Of a DNA stretch of 64,000 bases, positions 11,058 through 20,827 are shown piece by piece. Below the pieces are notes generated by a model. That model saw nothing but the letters and a program-made list of their open reading frames with translations, did no database searches and had not been told where the DNA came from. How positions within the stretch are numbered: position 1 is the first letter of the stretch; each line of letters begins with the position of its first letter. The translations under genes and the position numbers were made by a program. The stretch is from Blastobasis lacticolella (taxonomy: Eukaryota > Arthropoda > Insecta > Lepidoptera > Blastobasidae), in NCBI GenBank assembly GCA_905147135.1, contig LR990059.1:17423138-17487137 (forward strand). Reading direction: 5' to 3'.

Positions 11058-12155
11058 GATGGTCTTTCCGGGACCACTTGAGCCGATTAACACCTAAGCT
11101 GATCAGGACTGCAGGTGCCTTAAGCGGCTTGCTCCCTAATCTGGGAGGCCCTAAGACATCGTGTCGGCGCCTCTATACAGGGGTAATCAAGTCGATGGCG
11201 CTGTATGGGGCACCGGTGTGGGTTGATGCTCTGGCCGCTCATAATAAGACGTTGCTGCGCAAGCCGCAAAGGGTCATGGCGGTCAGAGTAATACGCGGAT
11301 ACCGCACCATATCCTTCGAGGCGGCGTGTGTTCTCGCGGGAACGCCGCCTTGGGACCTCGAGGCAGAGGTGCTGGCAGTAATATATAGACGGACGGTTGA
11401 AGTGCGCTCAGAAGATAGGGACCCCAGCCCTGAGGAAGTCAGGCGATGGCGGCTCCACGCCCGGGATGAGCTGCTTATTAAGTGGGCACGACGGCTTGAG
11501 GAGCCAAGTGCCGGGCACCGTACGGTTGAGGCCATTCGCCCTGTTCTAAAAGAATGGGTTGAGAGACGTGGGGGAGCGTTAACCTTCCGCCTAGTGCAGG
11601 TGCTGTCGGACCATGGTTGCTTTGGCAAATATCTGCACAAGGTGGCGAGAAGGGAACCGACGCCACAGTGTCATGAGTGTGGGGCTGCTGAAGACTCGGC
11701 GCAGAACACTATGGCGGATTGCCCAGCATGGGTGGAGCCGCGCGCGGCACTTGTCAATGCTGTGGGAACAGACCTCTCACTGCCGGCCGTGGTTAAGGCT
11801 ATAGTCGACAGTAAAAGGTGCTGGATGGCTATGACCGTCTTTTGCGAAACAGTCATTACGCAGAAGGAGGCGGCGGAGCGGATAAGGGAAGAAGATGCCC
11901 TCTCGGACCCGATCCGTCGTCGGAGGGTCGGACGGAGGAGGTGAGACTATGTGCGCCACCTCCCTCCTTAACGGGAGCTCGGGCGGCAAGTGTGGGGACC
12001 ACCTGTCGCTCACTGTAAGCTCCTGAGATGGTCAGACGTGCCGATGTGTCCCGGCACGTTACCATAGCGCGCTGTTTTGGCAGTGGGCCTAAAGTCCACT
12101 TCCTGAGGTTTAGCTCGCGTCGAGCGAGCGACCCGCCGGCGGAGTTGTCGGGGAT

Positions 12156-13665
12156 AAATATGCAAATACAAATACAAAAATACAAATACTTTATTGGTAA
12201 CAGTGTTACAAGTCAATTGATACTGAATTATACAAGTACGTATTACACTTTTATAAAAAATTTCAACATGTCATATATTACATAAGTACATTACAGGTAA
12301 CACAGTTGTTACTAATTACAATACAATAATAATAACAAATAAAAATAGTCAGGTTTTAGGACAACAAAAAAATATTTAACTACACCATTTAAGTGTGTAC
12401 GTTTTAAATTGACAAATTCGTCAAAGTCGTAAAAGGATTGATCCAGTAACCACTTTTTTAGTTTAAATTTAAAACTATTGATGGTAGTTGCATTCTTGAC
12501 GTGTTCCGGGAGTTTATTGAAGACAATAGGCCCCAAAACATACACCGACCGTTCGGATTTTGCAAGCTTATGGAGCACTGGGAGCAGTTGGCCCTCGTCT
12601 TTGTTGCTTCTTAAGGCGCGCGACGATGCGTGCTTCCGATTGAACATACTTACATTCCGGTAAGTGAATATCGCAATCTGATATATATACTCACATGGCA
12701 GTGTGAGTATTCCTAATTTTTTAAATAAAGGCCTGCAGGATTCCTCCTGGTCAGTGATGCCGACAACGGCACGTACCGCCCGCTTTTGGGCTACAAACGC
12801 GCGGTGCCACCCGGAGGCACGCGCCCATAATTCCGCCCCGTAAGACAGTACCGAGTGTACAGTGGCAAAATAACATGATCGCAGCACGCCGCGCTCGGCG
12901 GTGCCTGCGAGGCGACGCAACGCGAAAGAGGCACGGCCAAGCTTCCCGCATACCTCGTCAATATGGGACTCCCAAGTGAGGGCATTGTCTACGAGGAAAC
13001 CCAACAGTTTAGTGGATTTCACTTGTTGCAGCGGCGCTCCGCCAATATTCACCTGCAATGGACGTGCCCCTTTGCCGTTTAGTGCAAACCTCATGAAGCA
13101 AGTCTTGTCTTTGTTCAGTGCTAACCCATTTGCACTGAACCATCTATCGAGCTGCCGAATCACGTCGTTCAGGCTCTCTTCAAGTTGCGACTCCGTCGGC
13201 GCGGCGACCACCACCACGACGTCATCCGCATACACATATATGTCCACGCCTCCTATCGACCCCGGTAGGTCATTCAATAGAAGGCTGAACAACGAATTAG
13301 AGAGGCACGAACCTTGAGGAACCCCCATAACATTGCTCATCTCTGCCGAATCTACTCCACCCCCCGCGCTGACTAGGACCTGTGACCTGCTGCTCATGAA
13401 GGACAGTAGCAGGGACAAAGTTGGCCCACGAATCCCGTAATGCTGCAATTTGTTTGCTATCAGTCCGTGGTCTGCGGTGTCGAAGGCACGCGAGAGATCG
13501 CAACACACGACTGCGACCTGGCGGCCCTCCTCGCGGGCGCTCAGCACCTTCCAAATTACCTCACGCACTAGGTCTGTCGTCGCGCGGCCGGGCCTGTACG
13601 CGTATTGCCGGTCGGACAACACTCGGCTACTTGATAGATAGGACAATAATCTCTATTAGACGTAT
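12156..13665 (-). mobile_element. 5'-truncated Jockey-like LINE nested in the copy A 3' UTR
   Basis: Minus-strand LINE of 1.5 kb flanked by a 6-bp duplication, GGGGAT, at 12150-12155 and 13666-13671. Its 3' end has AATAAAGTATTTGTATTTTTG and (ATTTGTA)-like repeats. It splits the 3' UTR of copy A, whose terminal fold resumes afterwards at 13721. Confidence 0.82.
12312..13646 (-). pseudogene. reverse transcriptase fragment of Jockey-like LINE
   Basis: About 440 residues open without an upstream start codon or endonuclease. RT motifs in order: YAYRPGRATTDLV, VVCCDLSRAFDTADH, MGVPQGSCLSNSLFSLLLND, the catalytic YVYADDVVV, and the thumb block TKLLGFLVDNALTWESHI. The frame stays open through the C terminus. 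The 5' part (endonuclease, ORF1) is missing because of truncation on insertion, so it cannot be made as a normal protein. The absence of stop codons indicates a recent insertion. Jockey clade is the best fit from motif patterns; CR1 is an alternative. Confidence 0.82.
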
Positions 13666-13720
13666 GGGGATCACTCCCCACACGTACCGTGACTTCGTCA
13701 ATATGCGGCTAGAAGGGCGC

Positions 13721-13826
13721 CATCAGGTTTTAGTGGGTAGGACCGTTGCCTCATTGCGACGAGTGAGTCCCACGTAATCCGCTCGCTTCCCCGGCGGGCG
13801 GGTATTCGTAAATGAATTTCCTGATG
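13721..13826 (+). other. conserved 3' UTR RNA fold, copy A
   Basis: Outer helix CATCAGG/CCTGATG (13721-13727 with 13820-13826), single-stranded GTTTTA, second helix GTGGG/CCCAC (13733-13737 with 13769-13773), third helix CCGCTCGC/GCGGGCGG. The poly(A) follows. Confidence 0.75.
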
Positions 13827-13841
13827 TAAAAAAAAAAAAAA

Positions 13842-13875
13842 GGTTAGGTTAGGTTAGGTTAGGTTAGGTTAGGTT
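13842..13875 (+). repeat. (TTAGG)n tract between copies A and B
   Basis: About six telomeric units between the poly(A) of copy A and the GGGGTGGGGTGCTGG start of copy B. Confidence 0.96.
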
Positions 13876-14567
13876 GGGGTGGGGTGCTGGGTCGGGTAAC
13901 CTCCTCGTGTGCCCGGTTTGTTATTGGTCCCTTTGGGTTACGACCCGGGGGAAGAGTAGCATGACCGGGACGGTGCACCCTGGGCGCTTGGTTATTAACC
14001 TCCCGTAAGGGAGCTTGGTAGCCAAGTGGCTAATAACTCGACGCCGCCCCTCTCTCCTCCTCTATTTTTAGAGGAGCTAAGAGAGGGAATGGTCCTCTCC
14101 TGTTATTGCTGCCACGCATATACATTACACAGCCATGCATATGTATTCACCCTCAATTACACAAGCCAATACACAACAACACCAATTACACGTCCACATA
14201 CACGTATTCATACACAGCTACACCTTAGCAGGAAACTTGGGATTGAAGGACAGGGCATGGGGATCCGGTGAGTCGTGCTGTCGCGGCAGCCGGACAGGCT
14301 TCAGCCGCCCGTGTCCGATCCCGTAACTCAGCGTAAACCAGGTGTTGTGGTCATGTCTCACAGCCTGGGGCTGGACCGGGGGCCTTGCCTTTACTGGCCG
14401 GGTCGCGAGGATGGACAACCTCTAACAAACACCCAACAGCGAAGTTGTAAAAACCTGCGGGGTCTTGGGCCGCCCTTTTAAAACGCAGTATATTAGTCCT
14501 GGGGCCCCCGGAATGAGCGTAACCCGGGGGTGCTCGCGCTTGTATCGTCTCGACTCGTGGGACTATT

Positions 14568-16772
14568 ATGACAGAAAATTTGCTAAAACATAATAATAAA
14601 ATAGATGATGTGCCCGAGAAGGGCGGTGAAGAAAATGTGCCCGAAATGGGCGGAGTAAACAGCTCGCCTTCTGCAAGCTCTTCTAAGCCTGTTGAGGATT
14701 TAACATTCGCCAGACCGCTTGTGGTCTTGGAGCGACTGTCCCATAAGACAGTCGCCGAGAGGAGCGCCGTTTCGGATTCAGATAATGATTCCAGGACGAG
14801 CGCAATGTCTGCGTCTTCCGCAAAGAACGTGGCTTATTCTTTGCGGAAGCGTAGGCGTAGACATGAGGATCCCGGCTCCGGGTCGGATACGGCAGGTAGC
14901 CAAGAATCGAATCGCTCTAATGCTTCGAAGATGTCGACTGCACAGCGGGGCCGAGGACGCCCCCTGCTTATGGGAGGGCAAGTCGGAGTTACCAAAACCA
15001 AAAAGGATTTCCTGGCTGTCGACCAAATGGAACTGGAGGACCGTTTGGAAAAAGAGGTGACAGAGTTCACTGAATTAGCCAATAGAACTAGGAGGACAGG
15101 GAGGGCTTGCGATGAGGACCCTAAAACCGCGACGGACCTGGCAAAGATAGCTACACAAGCTGCTAATACAGTGATATTTGTCTCTAAAAGGTCAGGAAAC
15201 CTAAAGGGTACATTCGTGCGGCACCTTCAGACAGCTGCTGAGCACATTAAAGAGGCGGTGGGCGTCCTATACACTCGCACCGGTAACGAGGAGGTTGTAG
15301 TTTTACGCGCAGCGAACGGTTGTCTACAGGAAAAACTGGAAAATCTGCGCAAGGAAGTAGAACAATTGAGAGCGGAAATAACACGGACGCAGATTACAAC
15401 CATCACTACGACCGACTCTCCGAGGATGTCAGACCCGAGTATGGCTCCACCCCGGCCTGATACGAATATGTCGCCTCCTCATTTGGACCGGGACCTGGAC
15501 GCATTCATGCGAGAGGTCATGATCCAAGTTGGTACAATGATCGGCGCGCGCTTGGATGCGATCGAAGACCGCCTTTTACCACAAAAGCAGATCCGCCCGC
15601 CTCTAGCGGTGACTAAATCAACAATAAATGGTAAGGCCACATCAGCTGATCTAGGTGAGCCTTCGACCTCAGCTCCAGCGGTTCAAAGGAAAGACAAAGC
15701 CAAAAAGAAAGCAAAAGGTAACAAAACTGGCCGGGCTCCTGCTGCGCAGCCGGTTGCAGCCGCCGTTCCCGCATCTTCTTCTGTTGCACCGGCTGTACCT
15801 TCTGCTAGCCAGGGATGGAACACAGTAGCGAAGAGGGGTGCGAAAAATAACAAGAAGAATAGCACAACGACGACTGGCTTTTCCGTGGGAAGGGATAGTA
15901 AACCTAAGAGGAATAGTACGGCATCACTTCGGGCGCCCCGCTCGTCGGCTGTTGTGCTCAGTCTGCACCCCGAGGCTACTATCAAAGGTATAACCTATGC
16001 AGACGTGATGAAAGAGGCTAAGCAGAAATTAAAATTAGCCGATTTTCAAATAATCGGTGGTGTGCGCTATAAGCGCACTGCTACAGGAGCGGCTCTCATT
16101 GAAATACCAGGAGCATCTAGTAGAGAAAAGGCCGACACACTGGCGGAAAAGCTGAGAGTGTCCCTGGATCCGAATTTGGTTCGAGTATCAAGGCCAACAA
16201 TATGCGCGGAAATACGAGTTTCGGACTTGGACGACTCGGTGACAACGGACGAAGTCCAAGCTGCTGTTGCCGCAGCTGGAAATTGCCCTCTCGAGACAGT
16301 CAAGACTGGTAATATCAGAAGAGAGTTCAATCAGCTGGGAACAGTCTGGGTCCGATGCCCTGTCGCGGCAGTTAAAAAAGTGGTTAACAGCGGTCGTCTG
16401 CTTGTAGGATGGGTGGCCGCTAGAGTAAAACTGTTGCAGTCGCGACCACTGCGCTGCTACCGTTGCCTTCAAGCAGGACATACGCGGCAGCAATGCAATG
16501 CGGATATTGACCGTAGTGAACAATGCTACCGTTGTGGACAGCCGGGCCACAAAGCCGCTCAGTGCTCCGCGGCGCCGCACTGCACATTATGCGCGGCAGC
16601 TAATAAGCCTGCCGAGCACAGATTAGGAAGTGCACTATGCACCGCTCCAGTCTCCAGGAAGGGTAAGGGGAGGGCCGCTGTTGGAGCAAACCCTCGGCCG
16701 TCGCAAAACCATCCCATGATTCCGGCCAACGCCGCAACCAGGGAAGAGAGACCCGATGAAATGGAATCCTAA
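14568..16772 (+). CDS. copy B ORF1, RNA-binding zinc-knuckle protein
   Basis: 734 residues from the ATG at 14568 (MTENLLKHNNKIDDV). A low-complexity acidic/Ser N terminus carries PEKGG and PEMGG. A coiled coil lies near residues 245-275 (LENLRKEVEQLRAEI), followed by a basic stretch (KKKAKGNKTG), an RRM-like region at about 470-620 (CAEIRVSDLDDSVTTDEV) and zinc knuckles at 630-643 (CYRCLQAGHTRQQC), 653-666 (CYRCGQPGHKAAQC) and from 672 (CTLCAAANKPAEH). The role known for this class is to form the RNP with element RNA and bring it to the telomere. The stop TAA lies 3 nt before the ORF2 ATG (TAATAGATG), which fits termination-reinitiation of translation. Confidence 0.92.
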   Translation: MTENLLKHNNKIDDVPEKGGEENVPEMGGVNSSPSASSSKPVEDLTFARPLVVLERLSHKTVAERSAVSDSDNDSRTSAMSASSAKNVAYSLRKRRRRHEDPGSGSDTAGSQESNRSNASKMSTAQRGRGRPLLMGGQVGVTKTKKDFLAVDQMELEDRLEKEVTEFTELANRTRRTGRACDEDPKTATDLAKIATQAANTVIFVSKRSGNLKGTFVRHLQTAAEHIKEAVGVLYTRTGNEEVVVLRAANGCLQEKLENLRKEVEQLRAEITRTQITTITTTDSPRMSDPSMAPPRPDTNMSPPHLDRDLDAFMREVMIQVGTMIGARLDAIEDRLLPQKQIRPPLAVTKSTINGKATSADLGEPSTSAPAVQRKDKAKKKAKGNKTGRAPAAQPVAAAVPASSSVAPAVPSASQGWNTVAKRGAKNNKKNSTTTTGFSVGRDSKPKRNSTASLRAPRSSAVVLSLHPEATIKGITYADVMKEAKQKLKLADFQIIGGVRYKRTATGAALIEIPGASSREKADTLAEKLRVSLDPNLVRVSRPTICAEIRVSDLDDSVTTDEVQAAVAAAGNCPLETVKTGNIRREFNQLGTVWVRCPVAAVKKVVNSGRLLVGWVAARVKLLQSRPLRCYRCLQAGHTRQQCNADIDRSEQCYRCGQPGHKAAQCSAAPHCTLCAAANKPAEHRLGSALCTAPVSRKGKGRAAVGANPRPSQNHPMIPANAATREERPDEMES

Positions 16773-16775
16773 TAG

Positions 16776-19700
16776 ATGGCCACTCAAAGATTCCTGCAAG
16801 GGAACCTCAACCACTGTGTCAGTGCTCAGGACCTGTTTTTCCAGAGCCTTGCACAGTGGAGTATTCATGTGGGTATAGTCGCTGAACCCTACTTAATACC
16901 GGACAGAGACAATTGGGTGGGAGACGGCGATGGTCTGGTGGCAATTGTTACTAACTGCGCCGCTGGCTCGCTACCCTTCTCCGGGGTAGAGAGGGGTCGT
17001 GGCTTTGTGATGGCGAAAGTGGGAGACATAGCGGTCGTTGGGCTGTATTTCTCCCCCAATCGAACCCTCTTCGAGTTTGAGCGCTTCCTGGCTGATGTTG
17101 AGGCTGCAGTCCGGCGATGTCATCCTCTTATGGTGCTCGTTGCTGGGGATTTCAACGCCAAATCTACAGTGTGGGGATCTCCCGCGACGGACGCACGTGG
17201 AGAGGTAGTGGAGGACTGGGCAGCTGCCTGCGGGCTTTCGCTCCTAAATACTGGTGCTGTCGAAACGTGCGTGCGACAGCAGGGCGGCTCTATCGTGGAC
17301 ATTGCGTTTGCCAGCCCTGGTCTTGCACGCCGTGTTCAAAACTGGGCAGTAATGGAAAGCGTTGAGACAATGTCCGATCATCGATATATTCGATGGAATG
17401 TCTCCGCTTTACATTCCAATGCGAATGGCTTGCATCAAGTGCCCGCAGCCGCTGGAGCCCGTCGATGGGCGCTGAAGCTAATGAATGCTGAGGTTCTCGT
17501 CGAGGCTGCGTGGGTTCAGGCATGGGCCGAGGCTCCTGTTGACCATTTTGATGTGGACGAGGAGGCGGAATGGTTTCGGGGGGCAATGGCCAACGTCTGT
17601 GATGCATCTATGCCCCGATCCAAACCATTCGTATCCAGGCGTCAGGTGTACTGGTGGTCTGCTGAAATTGCACAGTTGCGCGTAGACTGCATGGCAGCCC
17701 GACGCCAGTACACCAGATGCAGGAGGTGGCCACGTCGCAATGAGGCGGAGGAGGCTGTGCGTCTTGGTACTCTGACAGAGCGGAAAAAGGCCTTACAGAT
17801 GGCAATCCGTCGCGCCAAAACTCGTGCCCGTGAGGAGATGTTAGCGACACTTAACCGAGACCCTTGGGGTAGGCCCTATCGTTCGGTCAGGGGTAAACTT
17901 CGGCCATGGGCGCCTCCTTTGACACAGAGTCTACAGCCCCTCGTGCTGGACAGCGTGGTATCGGCCCTGTTCCCAACCAGAGCGGAGCATGTTCCTCCAC
18001 TAATGGGAGGTCTCTTGACCACGTCTGACGCAGAGGAAGTGCCGTGCGTGACACCTGGCGAGTTTGAAGCAGCCCTGAGGAGGCTGCGTACCAAAAATAC
18101 GGCACCTGGCCCTGACGGTATTCCAGGCAAGGCCTGGGTTCTGGCTATGGAGGCCTTAGAGCCGAGACTCATAAGCATGTTTAACGAGTGCCTAATCCAG
18201 GGTCGGTTCCCAGGGCCTTGGAAGTCCGGTTCTCTCGTCCTCCTTAGGAAAGAAGGTCGACCTGCCGACTCCCCATCAGGATATCGACCCATCGTGTTGC
18301 TTGACGAAGTGGGCAAGCTTTTTGAGCGAATAATTGCAAACCGTCTCGTCAAGCACATAAGCCAGGATGGTCCCGACTTGTCCGAAAATCAATTCGGATT
18401 TAGATCGGGCAGGTCGACGATAGACGCAGTCATGCGCGTAAAGTTAATTGCGGAGGAAGCTGTTTCTCAGGGCGGGGTCGTCGTGGCGGTGTCTTTAGAC
18501 ATAGCCAATGCTTTTAATACCCTACCCTGGTCATGCATAAAAGAGGCACTTCGTTTCCACAATGTGCCCCATTACCTCCGCCGAATCATCGACGACTACC
18601 TGGATGATCGCTGGGTAATATACCAAGCGCAGGATGGCGAACATCGCCAACGCATGACGTGCGGTGTTCCACAGGGGTCAGTCCTCGGACCGCTCCTGTG
18701 GAACATCGGTTACGACTGGGTGCTTCGGGGTATGAATCTCTCCGGCGTAGATGTTACGTGCTACGCCGACGATACGATGGTCACGGCTAAAGGTCGGAAC
18801 CATCAGGAAGCAAGCATCCTTGCCACGGCTGGGGTGGCACAGGTTATTAACCGTATTAGGCGGCTGGGCTTGGAAGTGGCCATAAGCAAATCCGAAGCTG
18901 TGTGCTTCCATGGGCCTCGAAACGCACCGCCGAGAGGAGCGTCCATTACGGTAGGAGGGATCCAGATTCCGCTTTCATCCTCGATGCCGTATTTAGGTCT
19001 TGTCCTGGATAGCCGATGGACATTCCAGGAGCATTTCCGCCGCCTTTCACCAAAGTTAGTAAAGGCTGCAGGTGCACTCGGCAGTCTGCTACCGAATCTG
19101 GGTGGTCCAAGCACACCGTGCCGGCGGCTCTATACCGGGGTCATCAGATCGATGGCTCTGTATGGAGCGCCTGTGTGGGTAGAAGCTTTGTCTGCCCAAA
19201 ATAAAACACTTCTACGAAGACCGCAGCGAGTCATGGCAGTCAGGGCAATACGTGGCTACCGTACCATCTCCTTTGAGGCGGCTTGCGTTTTAGCTGGAAC
19301 GCTGCCTTGGGATTTGGATGCTGAGATTTTGGCTTTTTTATACTGGCGGACTGCCGAAGCACGTTGCGACGGGGTTGATCTTGTGCCTGAGGTCACGAAA
19401 GAATGGCGACAAAGTGCCCGAGAAAGGGCGATTGCAAGCTGGAGTCAGCGACTTCTGGAGCCTTCCGCGGGAATTCGCACAATAGAGGCGATCCGCCCCG
19501 TCCTAAAGGAGTGGACGGAGCGCAGGAGGGGTGCGCTTACCTTTAGGCTCGTGCAGGTCCTCTCGGGGCATGGATGCTTCGGGAGGTACCTGTGCAACAC
19601 AGCCAGGAGGGAAGCCACGACAGCCTGCCACGAGTGCGGGTACGTCAATGATACGGCGCAGCATACGTTGGCTGAGTGCCAAGCATGGGAGGCGCCACGC

Positions 19701-19928
19701 GAGGCACTTATTGTGGTGGTAGGAAACGATCTTTCGCTCCCGGCCGTGGTAAAATCCATGGTTGAGAGCGACAGATCATGGCAAGCGGTGGTTACCTTCT
19801 GTGAGCTGGTAATGTCACAAAAGGAGGCAGCGGAGAGGGAGAGAGAGGACGACGCACTAGCTCTCCCAATTCGTCGCCGGAGAGTCGGTCGCAGGAGGCG
19901 TGATTATGCACGCCACCTTCCCCCCTAA
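16776..19928 (+). CDS. copy B ORF2, endonuclease-reverse transcriptase
   Basis: 1050 residues. The N-terminal apurinic-type endonuclease (residues 1-230) shows N10, E37 (AEPYL), D125/N127 (AGDFNAKS) and D201/H202 (SDHRYIRW); it would nick the TTAGG-repeat DNA. The reverse transcriptase covers about 430-720: NTAPGPDGIPGK, SGYRPIVLLDEVGKLFE, GFRSGRSTIDAV, VSLDIANAFNTLPW, CGVPQGSVLGPLLWNI, and catalytic YADD at 663-666. A C-terminal CCHC motif spans 951-968 (CHECGYVNDTAQHTLAEC). The protein ends in a basic tail, RRRRVGRRRRDYARHLPP. This architecture is R1 clade, SART/TRAS group. The frame is complete with all catalytic residues, so it is potentially functional and could also mobilise ORF2-less relatives nearby. 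Confidence 0.94.
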   Translation: MATQRFLQGNLNHCVSAQDLFFQSLAQWSIHVGIVAEPYLIPDRDNWVGDGDGLVAIVTNCAAGSLPFSGVERGRGFVMAKVGDIAVVGLYFSPNRTLFEFERFLADVEAAVRRCHPLMVLVAGDFNAKSTVWGSPATDARGEVVEDWAAACGLSLLNTGAVETCVRQQGGSIVDIAFASPGLARRVQNWAVMESVETMSDHRYIRWNVSALHSNANGLHQVPAAAGARRWALKLMNAEVLVEAAWVQAWAEAPVDHFDVDEEAEWFRGAMANVCDASMPRSKPFVSRRQVYWWSAEIAQLRVDCMAARRQYTRCRRWPRRNEAEEAVRLGTLTERKKALQMAIRRAKTRAREEMLATLNRDPWGRPYRSVRGKLRPWAPPLTQSLQPLVLDSVVSALFPTRAEHVPPLMGGLLTTSDAEEVPCVTPGEFEAALRRLRTKNTAPGPDGIPGKAWVLAMEALEPRLISMFNECLIQGRFPGPWKSGSLVLLRKEGRPADSPSGYRPIVLLDEVGKLFERIIANRLVKHISQDGPDLSENQFGFRSGRSTIDAVMRVKLIAEEAVSQGGVVVAVSLDIANAFNTLPWSCIKEALRFHNVPHYLRRIIDDYLDDRWVIYQAQDGEHRQRMTCGVPQGSVLGPLLWNIGYDWVLRGMNLSGVDVTCYADDTMVTAKGRNHQEASILATAGVAQVINRIRRLGLEVAISKSEAVCFHGPRNAPPRGASITVGGIQIPLSSSMPYLGLVLDSRWTFQEHFRRLSPKLVKAAGALGSLLPNLGGPSTPCRRLYTGVIRSMALYGAPVWVEALSAQNKTLLRRPQRVMAVRAIRGYRTISFEAACVLAGTLPWDLDAEILAFLYWRTAEARCDGVDLVPEVTKEWRQSARERAIASWSQRLLEPSAGIRTIEAIRPVLKEWTERRRGALTFRLVQVLSGHGCFGRYLCNTARREATTACHECGYVNDTAQHTLAECQAWEAPREALIVVVGNDLSLPAVVKSMVESDRSWQAVVTFCELVMSQKEAAEREREDDALALPIRRRRVGRRRRDYARHLPP

Positions 19929-20162
19929 CGGGAGCTTGAGCGGTGGGAATGGGGATCACCTGCCGCTTGTTAAACAGATCCCGTGATGGTTGGCGTACCG
20001 TATGTCCCGGCACGCCCTAAGAAGCTGTTTAGAGTGAGCACAAAGCTCGCTCCCCGTACAACAACTCGCTCTACGAGGTCCGCTGGCGGAGTCATCGGGG
20101 TATGCGTAGAGCTCCTCCGCGCAAGTACCGTGGCTTTGCCTATATGCGGTGAGACGGGCACC

Positions 20163-20251
20163 GTCAGGTTTTAGTGGGTAGGACCTTTGGTGAGTCCCAC
20201 ATAACCATCTGCTCCCCTGGCAGGTGGTATCTGTAGCAAGGATTTCCTGAC
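20163..20251 (+). other. conserved 3' UTR RNA fold, copy B
   Basis: Outer helix GTCAGG/CCTGAC (20163-20168 with 20246-20251), second helix GTGGG/CCCAC (20174-20178 with 20196-20200), third helix CCATCTGC/GCAGGTGG (20205-20212 with 20220-20227). The sequences differ from the other copies but pairing is kept. Confidence 0.78.
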
Positions 20252-20277
20252 GAAAAAAAAAAAAAAAAAAAAAAAAA

Positions 20278-20286
20278 GGTTAGGTT
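20278..20286 (+). repeat. minimal TTAGG spacer between copies B and C
   Basis: Only GGTTAGGTT separates the poly(A) of copy B from the 5' end of copy C. Confidence 0.9.
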
Positions 20287-20827
20287 GGGGTGCTTGGTCG
20301 GGTAACCTCCTCGTGTGCCCGGTTTGCTATTGGTCCCTTTGGGTTACGACCCGGGGGAAGAGTAGCATGACCGGGACGGTGCACCCTGGGCGGTTGGCTA
20401 TTAACTTCCCATGAGGGATCTTGGTAGCCAACTGGCTGATAACCCGACGCCGCTTCTCTCTCCTCCTCTGCTTTCAGAGGAGCTGAGAGGGGAGCCGGCC
20501 CTCTCTCGTCGCCTGTTGGCACTTGGGATGAGGGTACACACCGTAACCCCGACGTTTACCGGCTGTGGTCACGTTTCGCAGTCTGGTGTCGGGATCGGGG
20601 GCCCAGTCCTTTTCAGGATAGGCCGTGTGAAAGGACAATCACTATAAAACAACCCGTCAGCGAAGACGTTAAAACCTGCAGGGCTGCTTTTGCAACCTGG
20701 GGAACCCTGCAGTATAACCCCCGTGGCGTGCGGAGTGACCGCTCCCCCACCCCACTATATCGGTCAAGGCGCGATTGCTGAAAAGTTTTCGTGTCTGAGT
20801 AGTCTGCCCGAGAAGGGCGAAGTAAAA

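Larger units (their letters stand above)
8095..11944 (+). pseudogene. copy A ORF2 (endonuclease/RT), interrupted and deleted
   Basis: The first exon-like part (8095-8241) encodes the start of the endonuclease, FLQGNLNHC and AEPYLVP. After an 1.9-kb insert, the same codon series resumes at about 10137 with DGLVAI, GDFNAKS and SDHRYI. Near 10930 the frame jumps from ARRNYT to the MRYLGLMLDSRW block, so almost all of the reverse transcriptase, including YADD, is deleted. After the 79-bp insert the C-terminal part (11064-11944) is readable, including CHECGAAEDSAQNTMADC. A CGA-to-TGA type change ends it a few residues early. Non-functional. Confidence 0.88.
5212..13841 (+). mobile_element. SART-like telomeric retrotransposon, copy A (decayed, nested)
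   Basis: A non-LTR element that begins GGGGTGCTGGGTCGGGTAAC directly after TTAGG repeats and ends in a poly(A) tail (13828-13841) followed at once by GGTTAGG. Order: 5' UTR, ORF1, ORF2, 3' UTR. It has been degraded by frameshifts in ORF1, an ORF1-only retroelement inserted in the endonuclease (8242-10136), an internal deletion removing most of the reverse transcriptase, a 79-bp LINE tail (10979-11057) and a 1.5-kb Jockey-like LINE in the 3' UTR (12156-13665). Orientation relative to TTAGG matches the SART type, as far as I know that family. Confidence 0.9.
13876..20277 (+). mobile_element. SART-like telomeric retrotransposon, copy B (full length)
   Basis: A 6.4-kb element with TTAGG repeats on both sides: 5' UTR (about 690 nt), ORF1, ORF2, 3' UTR (about 325 nt) and a poly(A) of about 25 nt. 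Both ORFs are open and all the ORF2 motifs I looked for are present, so it may be active or very young. The first ~130 nt of 5' UTR are almost the same as in the other subfamilies. ORF1 and ORF2 differ clearly from copies C/H and are closest to copy A. Confidence 0.93.
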
